Shown here in pieces: positions 37,423 through 46,136 of a stretch of DNA of 64,000 bases. This DNA comes from JAWSVE01 sp050633885 (lineage in GTDB: Bacteria > Pseudomonadota > Gammaproteobacteria > Pseudomonadales > Cellvibrionaceae), in contig JBOEHK010000001.1 in NCBI GenBank assembly GCA_050633885.1, positions 248,001 to 312,000 of the forward strand, given 5' to 3'. Position numbers and translations under genes: made by a program. The notes under the pieces are model-generated. The model did no database searches and was not told where the DNA came from. It saw nothing but the letters and a program-made list of their open reading frames with translations. The stretch's first letter is position 1. Each line of letters starts with the position of its first letter.

Positions 37423-37527
37423 GTTTTAAATAAAACGGAAAAAATAAATAGTAAACCTAGTATATTAGATTTCTAATAATTTGATATTATTCAAGTTTTC
37501 CTGTTTAGATTATGAATTTTGTAGCTT

Positions 37528-38265
37528 ATGATAATTAATAAGATCCGTGCTTTTGGTATTCATGCAGCCTTTACATTCGTTGCAGCATTATTAACGTCAG
37601 CTGTTGTTTTTTATATTTGGTATCCTGGTGATTTAGCCAGAATGGTGAATGGAGCAGAAATATATTTAATTGTATTAGGCGTAGAGATAGTCCTTGGTCC
37701 TGTAATGTCTTTGATTATTTATAATACGAATAAACCGAAAAAAGAATTGTTTAGAGATTACATGATCATTGCTCTCATTCAGATTTCAGCATTAGCGTAT
37801 GGGATGTATAGTGTGGCACTTTCTAGGCCTGTTTTTTTGGTTTTTGTAAAAGACAGAATAGAAGTGGTTGCGGCGGTAGAACTGAAACAAGAAGATTTAG
37901 AGGAGGCAAAAGACTTTGGGTTTAACAAGTTATCTTGGTTTGGTCCTAAGTTAGTGTGTGCCGAGTTCCCAACAGATAAATACGAAAAATCAGATTTATT
38001 ATTGTCTGCGTTAGCAGGTAAAGATATTCAACTTATTCCTAGTTATTTTCGAGAATGTAAAGCAGGTCAGATCTATAACAAGTCTTATACGAAGGAAGAG
38101 CTTTTCTCAAAAACAAGTATTACTGAAGAAAAAATTTCTCCATTTGTGAAAGCGAAGGATTATAAGTGGTTGCCAGTGGTAACTCGTTTTGGATCTTGGT
38201 TGGTTGTGTATTTTGATGAGAGCCTAGATAAAGCAACTTACATAGATGAGGACCCTTTTCAGTGA
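37528..38265 (+). CDS. TfpX/TfpZ-family type IV pilin accessory protein
   Basis: 245 residues. The N-terminal 105 residues hold about three or four membrane helices (AAFTFVAALLTSAVVFYIW; IYLIVLGVEIVLGPVMSLIIY; YMIIALIQISALAYGMYSV), with a soluble C-terminal part. The motif GVEIVLGPVMSLIIYNTNKPKKELFRD, spread over residues 51-76, and the place directly after pilA fit the TfpX/TfpZ proteins, which affect pilin surface display or assembly in Pseudomonas. The start has little ribosome binding sequence. Its stop codon is a single base from the stop of convergent nadC, so there is no room for a terminator between them. Confidence 0.8.
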   Translation: MIINKIRAFGIHAAFTFVAALLTSAVVFYIWYPGDLARMVNGAEIYLIVLGVEIVLGPVMSLIIYNTNKPKKELFRDYMIIALIQISALAYGMYSVALSRPVFLVFVKDRIEVVAAVELKQEDLEEAKDFGFNKLSWFGPKLVCAEFPTDKYEKSDLLLSALAGKDIQLIPSYFRECKAGQIYNKSYTKEELFSKTSITEEKISPFVKAKDYKWLPVVTRFGSWLVVYFDESLDKATYIDEDPFQ

Positions 38266-38266
38266 A

Positions 38267-39127
38267 TCAGTTAAACCGCATCGACAAATCAATTGCCCGT
38301 AAATTCTTAGAAATCGCACCCGAAGAAATATAATCAACTCCCGCCAGCTCTTGCGTTTCTAATTTGTGCAAATCGATATTCCCCGACACTTCATACTTAA
38401 CATCTTTTATTTTTATGTTTGCAGCTTTTATTTGATCTTTTGCTGAAAAATTATCGAGCATGATGATGTCCGGCTCGGCTGCGAGTGCTGTTTCTAATTC
38501 TTTTAAGTTTTCTACTTCTACTTCCACTTTTTTACTAGGGTGTAGTTTTCTTGCTTCTTTGATGGCGTTTTCAATACCACCACAAGCAGCAATGTGATTT
38601 TCTTTGATTAAAAATGCATCGTATAAACCCACTCGGTGATTGAAACTTCCACCGCATCTTACGGCATATTTTTGTGCGGTTCTTAAACCTGGAATAGTTT
38701 TTCGCGTGTCTAAAATTTTAACGTTTGTTCCTTCAGCAAGCGCTGCGTAATCGCGACTTGTTGTGGCGGTTCCGCTAAGCAATTGCATAAAATTAAGTGC
38801 GGCACGTTCGCCCGTTAATAAAATGCGAGCGTTGCCTTTGAGTGTACAAATTTTATCGTTGGCTTTTAAATGATCACTGTCTTTCGCGTGCCAAGTAATG
38901 TCAATATCGCCACCTAGTTGTCGGAACACTTCTTCTACCCATGCGACGCCGCACATAACACAATCTTCTCGGGTAATAATGGCGGCTTCGGCTGTATTTT
39001 CGACAGGAATTAATTCGGCTGTGATGTCTCCATCGCGAATATCTTCTTCGAGTGCAGCATGAACTGAGCGGATGATGTCTGATTTTAGTGTGGGGTAGTC
39101 ACTGAGATAAGGTGTTTCATTAATCAT
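38267..39127 (-). CDS. nadC: Nicotinate-nucleotide pyrophosphorylase (carboxylating)
   Basis: 286 residues from the ATG at 39127, the normal length; the frame is open to 39223 but that extension has no family similarity. NadC makes nicotinate mononucleotide from quinolinate and PRPP in NAD synthesis. ALEEDIRDGDITAELIP, ERAALNFMQLLSGTAT, LDTRKTIPGLRTAQKYAVRCGG, NHRVGLYDAFLIKENH and EVEVENLKELETAL are signature stretches. It is convergent with the TfpZ-like gene and followed upstream by a retropepsin gene in the same direction. Confidence 0.96.
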   Translation of the reverse strand: MINETPYLSDYPTLKSDIIRSVHAALEEDIRDGDITAELIPVENTAEAAIITREDCVMCGVAWVEEVFRQLGGDIDITWHAKDSDHLKANDKICTLKGNARILLTGERAALNFMQLLSGTATTSRDYAALAEGTNVKILDTRKTIPGLRTAQKYAVRCGGSFNHRVGLYDAFLIKENHIAACGGIENAIKEARKLHPSKKVEVEVENLKELETALAAEPDIIMLDNFSAKDQIKAANIKIKDVKYEVSGNIDLHKLETQELAGVDYISSGAISKNLRAIDLSMRFN

Positions 39128-39342
39128 GTAGCTATATTCCGAATTTCGATATTCCGATGATGCTCGTAAAAGGTTGTTAACAGTTGGGTTTATTTTTCTT
39201 TCTGCACTGCCAATCCGCTGCAAGCTTGTGGTTTTAGATGCGAATAACTTGTTCTTGACGTATTTTATTGAAGCATTCGGGATCTGGATAATAGTGTCTA
39301 AAAGCGAAGTCGCGAGATAATACCAGTTAATGTCCTCGCTCT

Positions 39343-39876
39343 CTAATATTGTCGTAGTGTTAGTTGGTTATTTTTTTGTATTAATTCAACTTGCTTTAGG
39401 GCGCTCATGCCCAGCAAAATTTCTTTTCCGCCCATTCCAGGGTTGATGCTTGCTTTTACAGAGCGAAGCTCAATGGAGCCAAGAGAAAGGGTTTCTATTT
39501 CGGTATAACGTATTTCTACATTGCCATTCGCTGTTGTTGCATACCCTTTAGCGCCCGCTCTTAAACCTAATTTTTTGGCTAGTGTTTGGGGTATGACAAC
39601 ATCCGTTGCTCCTGTGTCTAATAAAAATGTCACCGTGTTTCCATTTATTTTTCCATTCGCTAAATAATGATGCTGCCGATTGGCATCCAGAGTCACTTCA
39701 CGTATGCCATTGGATGTTTGATTGGAGAGGGATTGATTTGGGTTGTCCTGAAAGGATTCCCAGCGACCAAAGCTCATTGTTAACACCCCAAGCGCAAATA
39801 ACCACCCGATGTAGATCATCCCTTTTCCCATCGATTTTTCCTTATTTCCGCTTTGTTCTTCGCCATGATTGTCCAT
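39343..39876 (-). CDS. Retropepsin-like aspartic protease, membrane-anchored (TIGR02281 type)
   Basis: 177 residues. One membrane helix at about 20-36 (MIYIGWLFALGVLTMSFG) anchors a single retropepsin domain with the catalytic motif FLLDTGATDVVIP, Asp87 being the expected nucleophile-activating residue, and ILLGMSALKQVEL as the psi-loop partner. Retropepsins of this size work as dimers. TTAGGA precedes the start. The family is common next to nadC and DUF1631 genes in gammaproteobacteria, and its substrate is not known. The topology predicts a periplasmic protease domain. Confidence 0.87.
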   Translation of the reverse strand: MDNHGEEQSGNKEKSMGKGMIYIGWLFALGVLTMSFGRWESFQDNPNQSLSNQTSNGIREVTLDANRQHHYLANGKINGNTVTFLLDTGATDVVIPQTLAKKLGLRAGAKGYATTANGNVEIRYTEIETLSLGSIELRSVKASINPGMGGKEILLGMSALKQVELIQKNNQLTLRQY

Positions 39877-40302
39877 AGATTTATTCCTAATCGATCTTTC
39901 AAGTCAAGCTTAGCACTGAAAGTGAAATATGTTTACAGTGCAATAAAATGGATGAATTCCATACAATATGTCCAATCTTAATACCGTTAAGTAGTAGAAA
40001 AGTGTGAGAACCAACGCAGAGTGAATATAAAGGGAATAAAAAATTAATATGGTTATTACTTTTTGTGAATTGGATCTCGATACTGACAATTGCCACTAAC
40101 CAACTTGCAGAAGAGCTATATACTAAATTCAAGTACCGGTAACAGTGAAGTTTAGGTGTCATCCTTTTAATCTTTTTTGTGCGAGCATGTTTTTCGTCAA
40201 TGCAGTCTGGCACAAAAGAAAACATGAAAGGAATTTGTGCTGAGTCGAATAGCCATGAAGGTAGTTTCGCGAGCAGTACAGTTTTAGGAGAAGAGTTACG
40301 CC
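39877..40302. other. Divergent intergenic region, no recognisable gene
   Basis: 426 bases between the retropepsin and DUF1631 genes. It should hold divergent promoters, but I cannot assign hexamers with confidence. A 108-codon minus-strand frame at 39899-40225 has a composition unlike a protein of this genome (many Cys, His, Ser) and no binding site. AGGAGAAGAG near the right end is the DUF1631 ribosome binding site. Confidence 0.5.
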
Positions 40303-42885
40303 ATGTCTACTACACCGAAAGTGGCAAAGGTGGTTCCTATTAAGGCCTACAATAAAATGAATGCTATCGAAAGAGCGAAAGTGGCGAGGCTGCCCGCGCC
40401 CATTCATCAGGCTCAAGAAAAGGGTAAGCAGTTATTTGAAAAAGCGCTCAGGGCTTTGTTTGATAATGCTGATGATGCGCTTTTCGAGCTCGCCGATAAA
40501 GCGACGAATAATAACGATCAGAATTTATATTTTGAGTCGATGCGTGAAATTCGGATACGCCGGCGTCAAGTCGAAGCACAGTTTACAGATCAAATTGATA
40601 ATGCCTTTGTCAAAGTGGCTAGTGGAGAAAGCCCTACAGTTTCCTCTAGTGATGTTTACGATGATGACAACGAGCATAAATATGCGTTTGATGTTGAGGC
40701 GCTCTCAATTGTTGGTAATGATGAATTAGAAGAATTGGTTGCTGTTGATAGCATGATTGCACGAGCAAACGATGCGTGTGGTGAAAGTCTGCAGTATTTA
40801 TCTCTTCGCATAGACAGCTTAGTCCCCGTAAAAATCTATCAAAAAAATAATCCTATCGGTCCTGAAATTATCTGTAATGCGTTTGTCGGTGCAACGCGAG
40901 ATTTGGATACTGATATCAAAGCAAAATTAGTTTTGTTTAAATTGTTTGATCACTTTGTCGTGAGTCAAATGCCTAGTATTTATGACACGCTGAATAATGT
41001 GTTGATTGATCACAATGTCTTACCTTCGTTACAGCATCAGCGTCGTGTTCAGAGTCAGCCAAAATCGCAGCACCCGTCTCAACAGCCATCTCAACATCAA
41101 AGTCATCATGTTGGTGATCAACATTCGAGCCAGCAGCATTCATCATCTGCTCAAGGACAATATGTTGGCCGAGGAGAGCAACAAACAAGTCCATTAAACG
41201 CGCATACTCAGTACGTCAATAATGGGCAAGCACATCAAGATGCCTCTGCAAATACAGGCATTAATCAATCAGGCGGTATTTCTGGTCAAGCGCAACCTCA
41301 GCACCCGGTAGGCTCGGGCAGTGGAGTTGGTATCAATTCAGAAGCGGCGATGTTATTAAGCGCTTTATCGCAAATTCAATCACAACAAACACAACAATGG
41401 GTTAACAATACGAATTATTCCGCAGCTCCTAACAAAGCGGAAATTTCCGGTTTAGTGTCGCAATTACTTCAAGGTCAAGACAGTGTTGATAAAAAGCAAG
41501 CTGACGTGATGAACCTCGTTAAAATGTTATTCGAATTTATCTTGGATGACAGAAATTTAGCTGAGCCAATGAAAGCGTTGATCAGTCGTTTGCAAATTCC
41601 AATTCTGAAAGTCGCTATTATTGATCGTTCTTTTTTCAATAAGAGTGGGCATCCAGCGCGCCGTTTATTGAATGAAATGGCGACAGCCTCTTTAGGTTGG
41701 CATGAAAATTTAGCGAAAGATAAAGAGGATGTTCCTTCTGATCCTTTGTATAAGAAGATTAATTCTATTGTTCAAACACTTTTAAATGAGTTTGATACTA
41801 ATTTAGAAATTTTCAGCCACCTATTAGCGGACTTTGTTTCATTTAATGAAAAAGAACGCCGTCGTGCCCAAGTCTTAGAGCAACGAATAATTGATGCGGA
41901 AGATGGGAAAGCAAAAGCGGAATCTGCCAGAGAATTTGTCGCTGAGGCTATTGAAAAGAGATGCAAGGATGTCGAGCTTCCCTCGGACGTTGAAACGATT
42001 CTAAATGACGCGTGGAGCAACGTCATGTTCCTCACCTATTTAAAAGAGGGTTCGGAAGGTGAGGGTTGGAAGCGATCGTTACAAACAGCGGAAGATCTTA
42101 TTTGGAGTGTTGTTACGCCAATTGATCCGGCTTCTCGAAAAGCATTAATGACAATGATCCCTCACCTTATCAAACGGTTACGACAAGGATTGGAAACAAT
42201 TTCTTATAACCCATTTGAGATGACGAAGTTATTGGGGCAGCTAGAGAAGATTCATATGACGCGTTTGCGTGCATCGATGGAGCCTGTGTCTGCGCCTGTT
42301 GAGAAAGTTGAAGAAACACCGACATTGGTTGATATCACAACGGCTAAGTCCTCCGAAAAAGACTCTGCAAAGTCAGGGACGCCAGAATTGTCGGGTAAAG
42401 AAGAAGCGCTTATTCTTGATTTGAAATCTACGGCGATAGCTGAAGCAGTCGCCAAAGAAGAGCTAATAGAAGCTACTAAAGGTCCGGCAACTGCTGTTTT
42501 GGCTGATAGTGCTTCTGCAGGGGGCGCTGATTCACACGCGAATGCTGAGGATAAAGCGAAAGCAGCCGTAGCGCTCGGTGGAGAAGAGAATGGCGACATT
42601 GATGAAAGCTATCTAGCATTGGTTGGAAAATTAACTCAAGGGACTTGGTTTGAAATGGTGGATGAAAGCGATAGAGCCTATCGTTGTCGGTTAGCCGCTA
42701 TTATAAAATCGGTGGGCAAATACATATTTGTTAATCGTAGTGGTATGAAAGTCGCTGAAAAAACGAGAGAAAGCCTAGCGCTGGCAATGAAAAACGGAGA
42801 TCTCCGATTGCTGGATGACACAATGTTGTTTGATCGAGCACTTGAATCCGTGATCGGCTCTAATAGGGGTTCTCGTAGAGGTTAG
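40303..42885 (+). CDS. DUF1631 family protein
   Basis: 860 residues, cytosolic by lack of signal or membrane segments. The N-terminal region is helical (about 1-240). A low-complexity block rich in Gln, His and Ser follows at about 243-296, then a helical core at about 345-660 containing VKMLFEFILDDRNLAEPMKA and LISRLQIPILKVAIID, the most conserved part of DUF1631. An acidic Ala-rich linker leads to a small C-terminal domain (about 770-860) with GTWFEMVDESDRAYRCRLAA, resembling PilZ-like modules that in other proteins bind cyclic di-GMP; the canonical RxxxR site is not evident. The function is unknown. A good AGGAG site precedes the ATG and a strong terminator follows. Confidence 0.88.
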   Translation: MSTTPKVAKVVPIKAYNKMNAIERAKVARLPAPIHQAQEKGKQLFEKALRALFDNADDALFELADKATNNNDQNLYFESMREIRIRRRQVEAQFTDQIDNAFVKVASGESPTVSSSDVYDDDNEHKYAFDVEALSIVGNDELEELVAVDSMIARANDACGESLQYLSLRIDSLVPVKIYQKNNPIGPEIICNAFVGATRDLDTDIKAKLVLFKLFDHFVVSQMPSIYDTLNNVLIDHNVLPSLQHQRRVQSQPKSQHPSQQPSQHQSHHVGDQHSSQQHSSSAQGQYVGRGEQQTSPLNAHTQYVNNGQAHQDASANTGINQSGGISGQAQPQHPVGSGSGVGINSEAAMLLSALSQIQSQQTQQWVNNTNYSAAPNKAEISGLVSQLLQGQDSVDKKQADVMNLVKMLFEFILDDRNLAEPMKALISRLQIPILKVAIIDRSFFNKSGHPARRLLNEMATASLGWHENLAKDKEDVPSDPLYKKINSIVQTLLNEFDTNLEIFSHLLADFVSFNEKERRRAQVLEQRIIDAEDGKAKAESAREFVAEAIEKRCKDVELPSDVETILNDAWSNVMFLTYLKEGSEGEGWKRSLQTAEDLIWSVVTPIDPASRKALMTMIPHLIKRLRQGLETISYNPFEMTKLLGQLEKIHMTRLRASMEPVSAPVEKVEETPTLVDITTAKSSEKDSAKSGTPELSGKEEALILDLKSTAIAEAVAKEELIEATKGPATAVLADSASAGGADSHANAEDKAKAAVALGGEENGDIDESYLALVGKLTQGTWFEMVDESDRAYRCRLAAIIKSVGKYIFVNRSGMKVAEKTRESLALAMKNGDLRLLDDTMLFDRALESVIGSNRGSRRG

Positions 42886-42923
42886 GTATTTGATCAAGTT
42901 CTTCCTAATCTAGTCCTATCAAT

Positions 42924-42953
42924 AAGCGAGAGCTATTCTGCTCTCGCTTTTTT
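42924..42953 (+). terminator. Rho-independent terminator after the DUF1631 gene
   Basis: GCGAGAGC (42926-42933) pairs with GCTCTCGC (42940-42947) around TATTCT, followed by six T. It separates the DUF1631 gene from ampD. Confidence 0.92.
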
Positions 42954-42970
42954 ATGTAATAATCTGGCCC

Positions 42971-43585
42971 ATGTTGGCTTCTTCTGTAAACAATTCTTCA
43001 GAGATCAAAAATGGCTGGTTGACTCAAGCTTGGCGAGTGCTATCGCCCAACTTTGATGAGCGACCGGCATGTTGTGATATTGATCTTTTGGTTATTCACA
43101 ATATCAGTTTACCTCCAGAGCAATATGGGGGTGGGCATGTCCAGCAACTCTTTTGTAATATCCTTGATTGTAACGCCCACCCTTATTTCGATCAGCTTCG
43201 CGATTTGAAAGTCTCCTCGCATGTATTCATCGATCGAGAAGGAAAGGTCACACAGTTTGTACCGTTTCAAAAACGAGCATGGCATGCCGGAGTATCTAAT
43301 TACCAAGGGAGAGCAGCTTGTAATGATTTTGCAATCGGTATTGAGTTAGAAGGGGTCGACGATCAGCCATATACGGATGCCCAGTATGAAGAGCTAATAA
43401 AGGTTACGCTTGTCTTGTGTAAAAACTATCCGTCGTTAATGAAAAAGAATAGTGACGATCATAATAGCGACCATAATATTGTCGGCCACAATGATATTGC
43501 CCCTGGTCGAAAAACAGACCCTGGTCAAGCGTTTGATTGGGATCGATACCGGTTGGCATTGAAGGGTAGTCAAAAGCTAACATAA
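42971..43585 (+). CDS. ampD: 1,6-anhydro-N-acetylmuramyl-L-alanine amidase AmpD
   Basis: 204 residues. AmpD is a cytosolic zinc amidase that removes the peptide from anhydro-muropeptides during cell-wall recycling, keeping the AmpR inducer low. The zinc ligands are His43 (VIHNISLPP), His173 (VGHNDIAPGR) and Asp183 (KTDPGQAFDW); the conserved SSHVFIDREG and RAWHAGVS are present. A His/Asp-rich insertion (DDHNSDHN near 162-169) lengthens it over the roughly 185-residue enterobacterial protein. The start follows the terminator closely and has a weak ribosome binding site. ampE follows after 100 bases. Confidence 0.95.
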   Translation: MLASSVNNSSEIKNGWLTQAWRVLSPNFDERPACCDIDLLVIHNISLPPEQYGGGHVQQLFCNILDCNAHPYFDQLRDLKVSSHVFIDREGKVTQFVPFQKRAWHAGVSNYQGRAACNDFAIGIELEGVDDQPYTDAQYEELIKVTLVLCKNYPSLMKKNSDDHNSDHNIVGHNDIAPGRKTDPGQAFDWDRYRLALKGSQKLT

Positions 43586-43685
43586 AATTTAATGTGAGTG
43601 CTTAAGCCAAAAGTTAAAAATACAAATAAAATGTAGAGTAGCAGTGTAAGATGCTTACCTTAATTATATTCGGAGTGATGGTTCA

Positions 43686-44606
43686 ATGATTTTTTTATCA
43701 GTGATAATTGTCTTTCTCATTGTTCAATGGTGGGGGTCGAGTACACCATTTCATAGTGATCAATGGTTTCGTGATTGGCATAGTCGCATGGACGAAGTTA
43801 CATTCCTTAAAAAGAATGAAGGGTTAGTCTTTGCTGCCAGTATTTTGGGGCCTGTTTTATTGTTGCTTGGGATTATTGCTATTGTTGGATCAGTCGCTAA
43901 TTGGCTGTTAATTATCATTTTTGTACCTGTGCTTTTGTATTCGCTTGGTAGAGGTGAGTTTACAGAACCTGCAAATGATTATTTATTTGCATGGAATGAA
44001 AAAAATTGGGAAAAAGCCCTAGAAAATTATTTTTTAATCAACCAATTTTTAGTGAGTGAAACGCAGGATAGTGGTGATGTCAGTGAGCAAAGAGTGAATG
44101 CCGAGGAACCTATTGTCGAAGACATTGACTTTGAATATGGTGACTGGGTTTCGTTAAATCACGCCATGTTAAAATCAATTATCTACAAAGGCTTTGAAAG
44201 TTTATTTGCTGTGTTGTTTTGGTTTATTTTATTGGGCCCGGTAGGAGCATTAATTTATCGATTGGTATCATTATTTACTTTACAAGTAACCAATGAAGAG
44301 CAAGTGCAAGCCAAGCGATGGTTGTGGTTGCTTGAATGGCCAGCAGTGCGAATTTTAGGGGCTACTTTTGCACTCACTGGCAGTTTTGTGGGATGTATAA
44401 AGTCTTGGCAAGAAAAGCTCTTGTGTGCAGAGAGTACAACGACCCAAGTATTAGAGCATTATGTTAATGGTGCATTGGACATAGACGAGTCCGTTCAGCT
44501 TATCGATGTTCTCACTCAAAGAGAATTTAAGGAAATAATCTCTTTGTATTCTAGAACATTAATTTTTTGGGTTTGTTTGTTGGCTGTGTTGACAGTTTTA
44601 TTATAG
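43686..44606 (+). CDS. ampE: AmpE-like inner-membrane protein
   Basis: 306 residues with about four membrane segments (near 1-15, 50-90, 178-205 and 290-306). YSLGRGEF near 79-86 and the GPVGALIYRLV segment near 188 match AmpE, a membrane protein linked to beta-lactamase regulation and usually co-transcribed with ampD. CGGAGTGATGG precedes the ATG. Its biochemical activity is unknown even in model species. Confidence 0.88.
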   Translation: MIFLSVIIVFLIVQWWGSSTPFHSDQWFRDWHSRMDEVTFLKKNEGLVFAASILGPVLLLLGIIAIVGSVANWLLIIIFVPVLLYSLGRGEFTEPANDYLFAWNEKNWEKALENYFLINQFLVSETQDSGDVSEQRVNAEEPIVEDIDFEYGDWVSLNHAMLKSIIYKGFESLFAVLFWFILLGPVGALIYRLVSLFTLQVTNEEQVQAKRWLWLLEWPAVRILGATFALTGSFVGCIKSWQEKLLCAESTTTQVLEHYVNGALDIDESVQLIDVLTQREFKEIISLYSRTLIFWVCLLAVLTVLL

Positions 44607-44730
44607 TTATCATGTCTACTGAGGCTGTTATATTGACTGAGCTATTCCTATTAACTGAAGTATCCATATTTGTTGTAATAGCTATGACAATAAAAACCTT
44701 TGTACGGAATGAAATGAATAGGAGAGCACG

Positions 44731-45213
44731 ATGCCATCATTTGATGTCGTCTCTGAAGTAGACAAGCATGTATTAACTAACGCGGTGGATCAGGCTAATC
44801 GTGTTGTGACAACACGGTTTGATTTTAAGGGGGTTGATGCGAAATTTGAACGGAAAGATTTTCAAATTTTAATTGTTGCTGACGCAGAATTTCAAGTAGA
44901 GCAAATGTTAGATATATTAAAAACAGCACTTCATAAAAATGGTATAGATATCATCTGTCTACAAGAAGAAGAGCCTTATGCTTCCGGTAAGCAGGTCAAG
45001 CAAGATGTCATTGTTAGAACAGGCCTGGATAGCGATTTATGTCGAAAGATTGTCAAGCTTATTAAAGACGCAAAAATGAAAGTGCAATCTCAAATTCAAG
45101 GTGATCAGGTCAGAGTGACAGGCAAAAAAAGAGATGACCTCCAGCAAGTCATTCAATTATTAAAGTCTGAAGATTTTGGTATGCCTTTGCAGTTTTCGAA
45201 TTTTCGTGATTGA
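44731..45213 (+). CDS. yajQ: YajQ family cyclic di-GMP / nucleotide-binding protein
   Basis: 160 residues, the standard length. MPSFDVVSEVDKHVLTNAVD and VTTRFDFKGVD at the N-terminus identify the DUF520/YajQ family, with two ferredoxin-like domains. In Xanthomonas and Pseudomonas a homologue binds cyclic di-GMP and acts with a LysR-type regulator; in E. coli it binds nucleotides and tRNA. ATAGGAGAG precedes the ATG. The 124 bases after ampE and the 234 bases after the gene show no terminator or gene. Confidence 0.95.
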   Translation: MPSFDVVSEVDKHVLTNAVDQANRVVTTRFDFKGVDAKFERKDFQILIVADAEFQVEQMLDILKTALHKNGIDIICLQEEEPYASGKQVKQDVIVRTGLDSDLCRKIVKLIKDAKMKVQSQIQGDQVRVTGKKRDDLQQVIQLLKSEDFGMPLQFSNFRD

Positions 45214-45447
45214 ACCCTTGTTGAATCGATTTCATCGTATCTCAATAATAAATACTTTAATAATAAAAAATAACTACCACTCTAAAATAAACACTTGTTT
45301 ACCTTCTTGTTCTATCGTTTTTTTCAGTTACCAGTAAACTTATTCTTCAGTAAAACGTATATGGCTTATGATCTATGTTGTTAGATTTGTTTATCTGGTA
45401 GTGAATGATATAAATTTGCCTTTGTTATCTGTTAGGAAAGAATTTCT

Positions 45448-46134
45448 ATGTTAGAAGCTCGACAAATGTCTAAAATTGTAAAAACAACTGAGGGAGAACT
45501 TGTTATTTTAGATGATGTCTCTTTATCAATAAAGCAAGGAGAAAGTTTGGCGATTGTTGGCGCTTCCGGTTCAGGGAAATCTACGTTATTAGGCATTTTA
45601 GCGGGGTTAGATACACCATCAGCTGGGACGGTTTTATTGCAGGATGAAAATATTACCCAAATGGATGAAGAGGGTCGAGCGAAAGTTCGAGCAAAATATG
45701 TGGGATTTGTTTTCCAGTCTTTTCAGCTTTTGCCGGGCTTAACGGCTTTAGAAAATGTCATGATGCCCTTAGAGCTGCATGGTAGAAACGATGCTCGTCG
45801 TAAAAGCGAAGCATTTTTGAATCGCGTGGGTTTGTCTGATCGGCTTAATCACTATCCAAAACAATTATCAGGTGGCGAACAACAGCGTGTCGCTATTGCT
45901 CGCGCTTTTGCGAGCGAGCCTACAATTTTATTTGCCGATGAGCCAACGGGGAATTTAGATTCTGCTACAGGATTAAAAATTATTGATTTGTTGTTTGAGC
46001 TGAATAGCGAACAAAAAACAACACTCGTTTTGGTGACGCACGAAGATCGTTTGGCTAAGCGTTGCCTGCATCAACTTGAATTGGAAGCGGGGAAAGTCAT
46101 CCGTGATTCTTCGTTGTTGCAAGTGGAAAAATAA
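45448..46134 (+). CDS. ybbA: ABC transporter ATPase, YbbA/LolD type
   Basis: 228 residues. Walker A is GASGSGKSTLLGIL near 38-51, the Q-loop is FVFQSFQLLP, the signature is LSGGEQQRVAIARAFA near 141-156 and Walker B is ILFADEPTGNLD. LDDVSLSIKQGE and the short size place it in the MacB/LolD subgroup that works with FtsX-type permeases. The permease gene starts two bases after its stop. In E. coli ybbA is divergent from tesA; no tesA is seen here. Confidence 0.93.
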   Translation: MLEARQMSKIVKTTEGELVILDDVSLSIKQGESLAIVGASGSGKSTLLGILAGLDTPSAGTVLLQDENITQMDEEGRAKVRAKYVGFVFQSFQLLPGLTALENVMMPLELHGRNDARRKSEAFLNRVGLSDRLNHYPKQLSGGEQQRVAIARAFASEPTILFADEPTGNLDSATGLKIIDLLFELNSEQKTTLVLVTHEDRLAKRCLHQLELEAGKVIRDSSLLQVEK

Positions 46135-46136
46135 CA

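Noticed and set aside
39899..40225. 108-codon open frame on the minus strand upstream of the DUF1631 gene
   Set aside because: Composition rich in Cys, His and Ser, unlike genuine proteins here, and it overlaps a probable promoter region.
40973..41197. CRISPR-like or satellite repeat suspected in the CAG/CAT-rich stretch
   Set aside because: The repetition comes from Gln and His codons inside the DUF1631 gene; there are no regular spacers or constant repeats.
42252..42599. 115-codon open frame antisense to the DUF1631 gene
   Set aside because: Ala/Ser-rich translation is the shadow of the Ala/Glu-rich linker on the coding strand.
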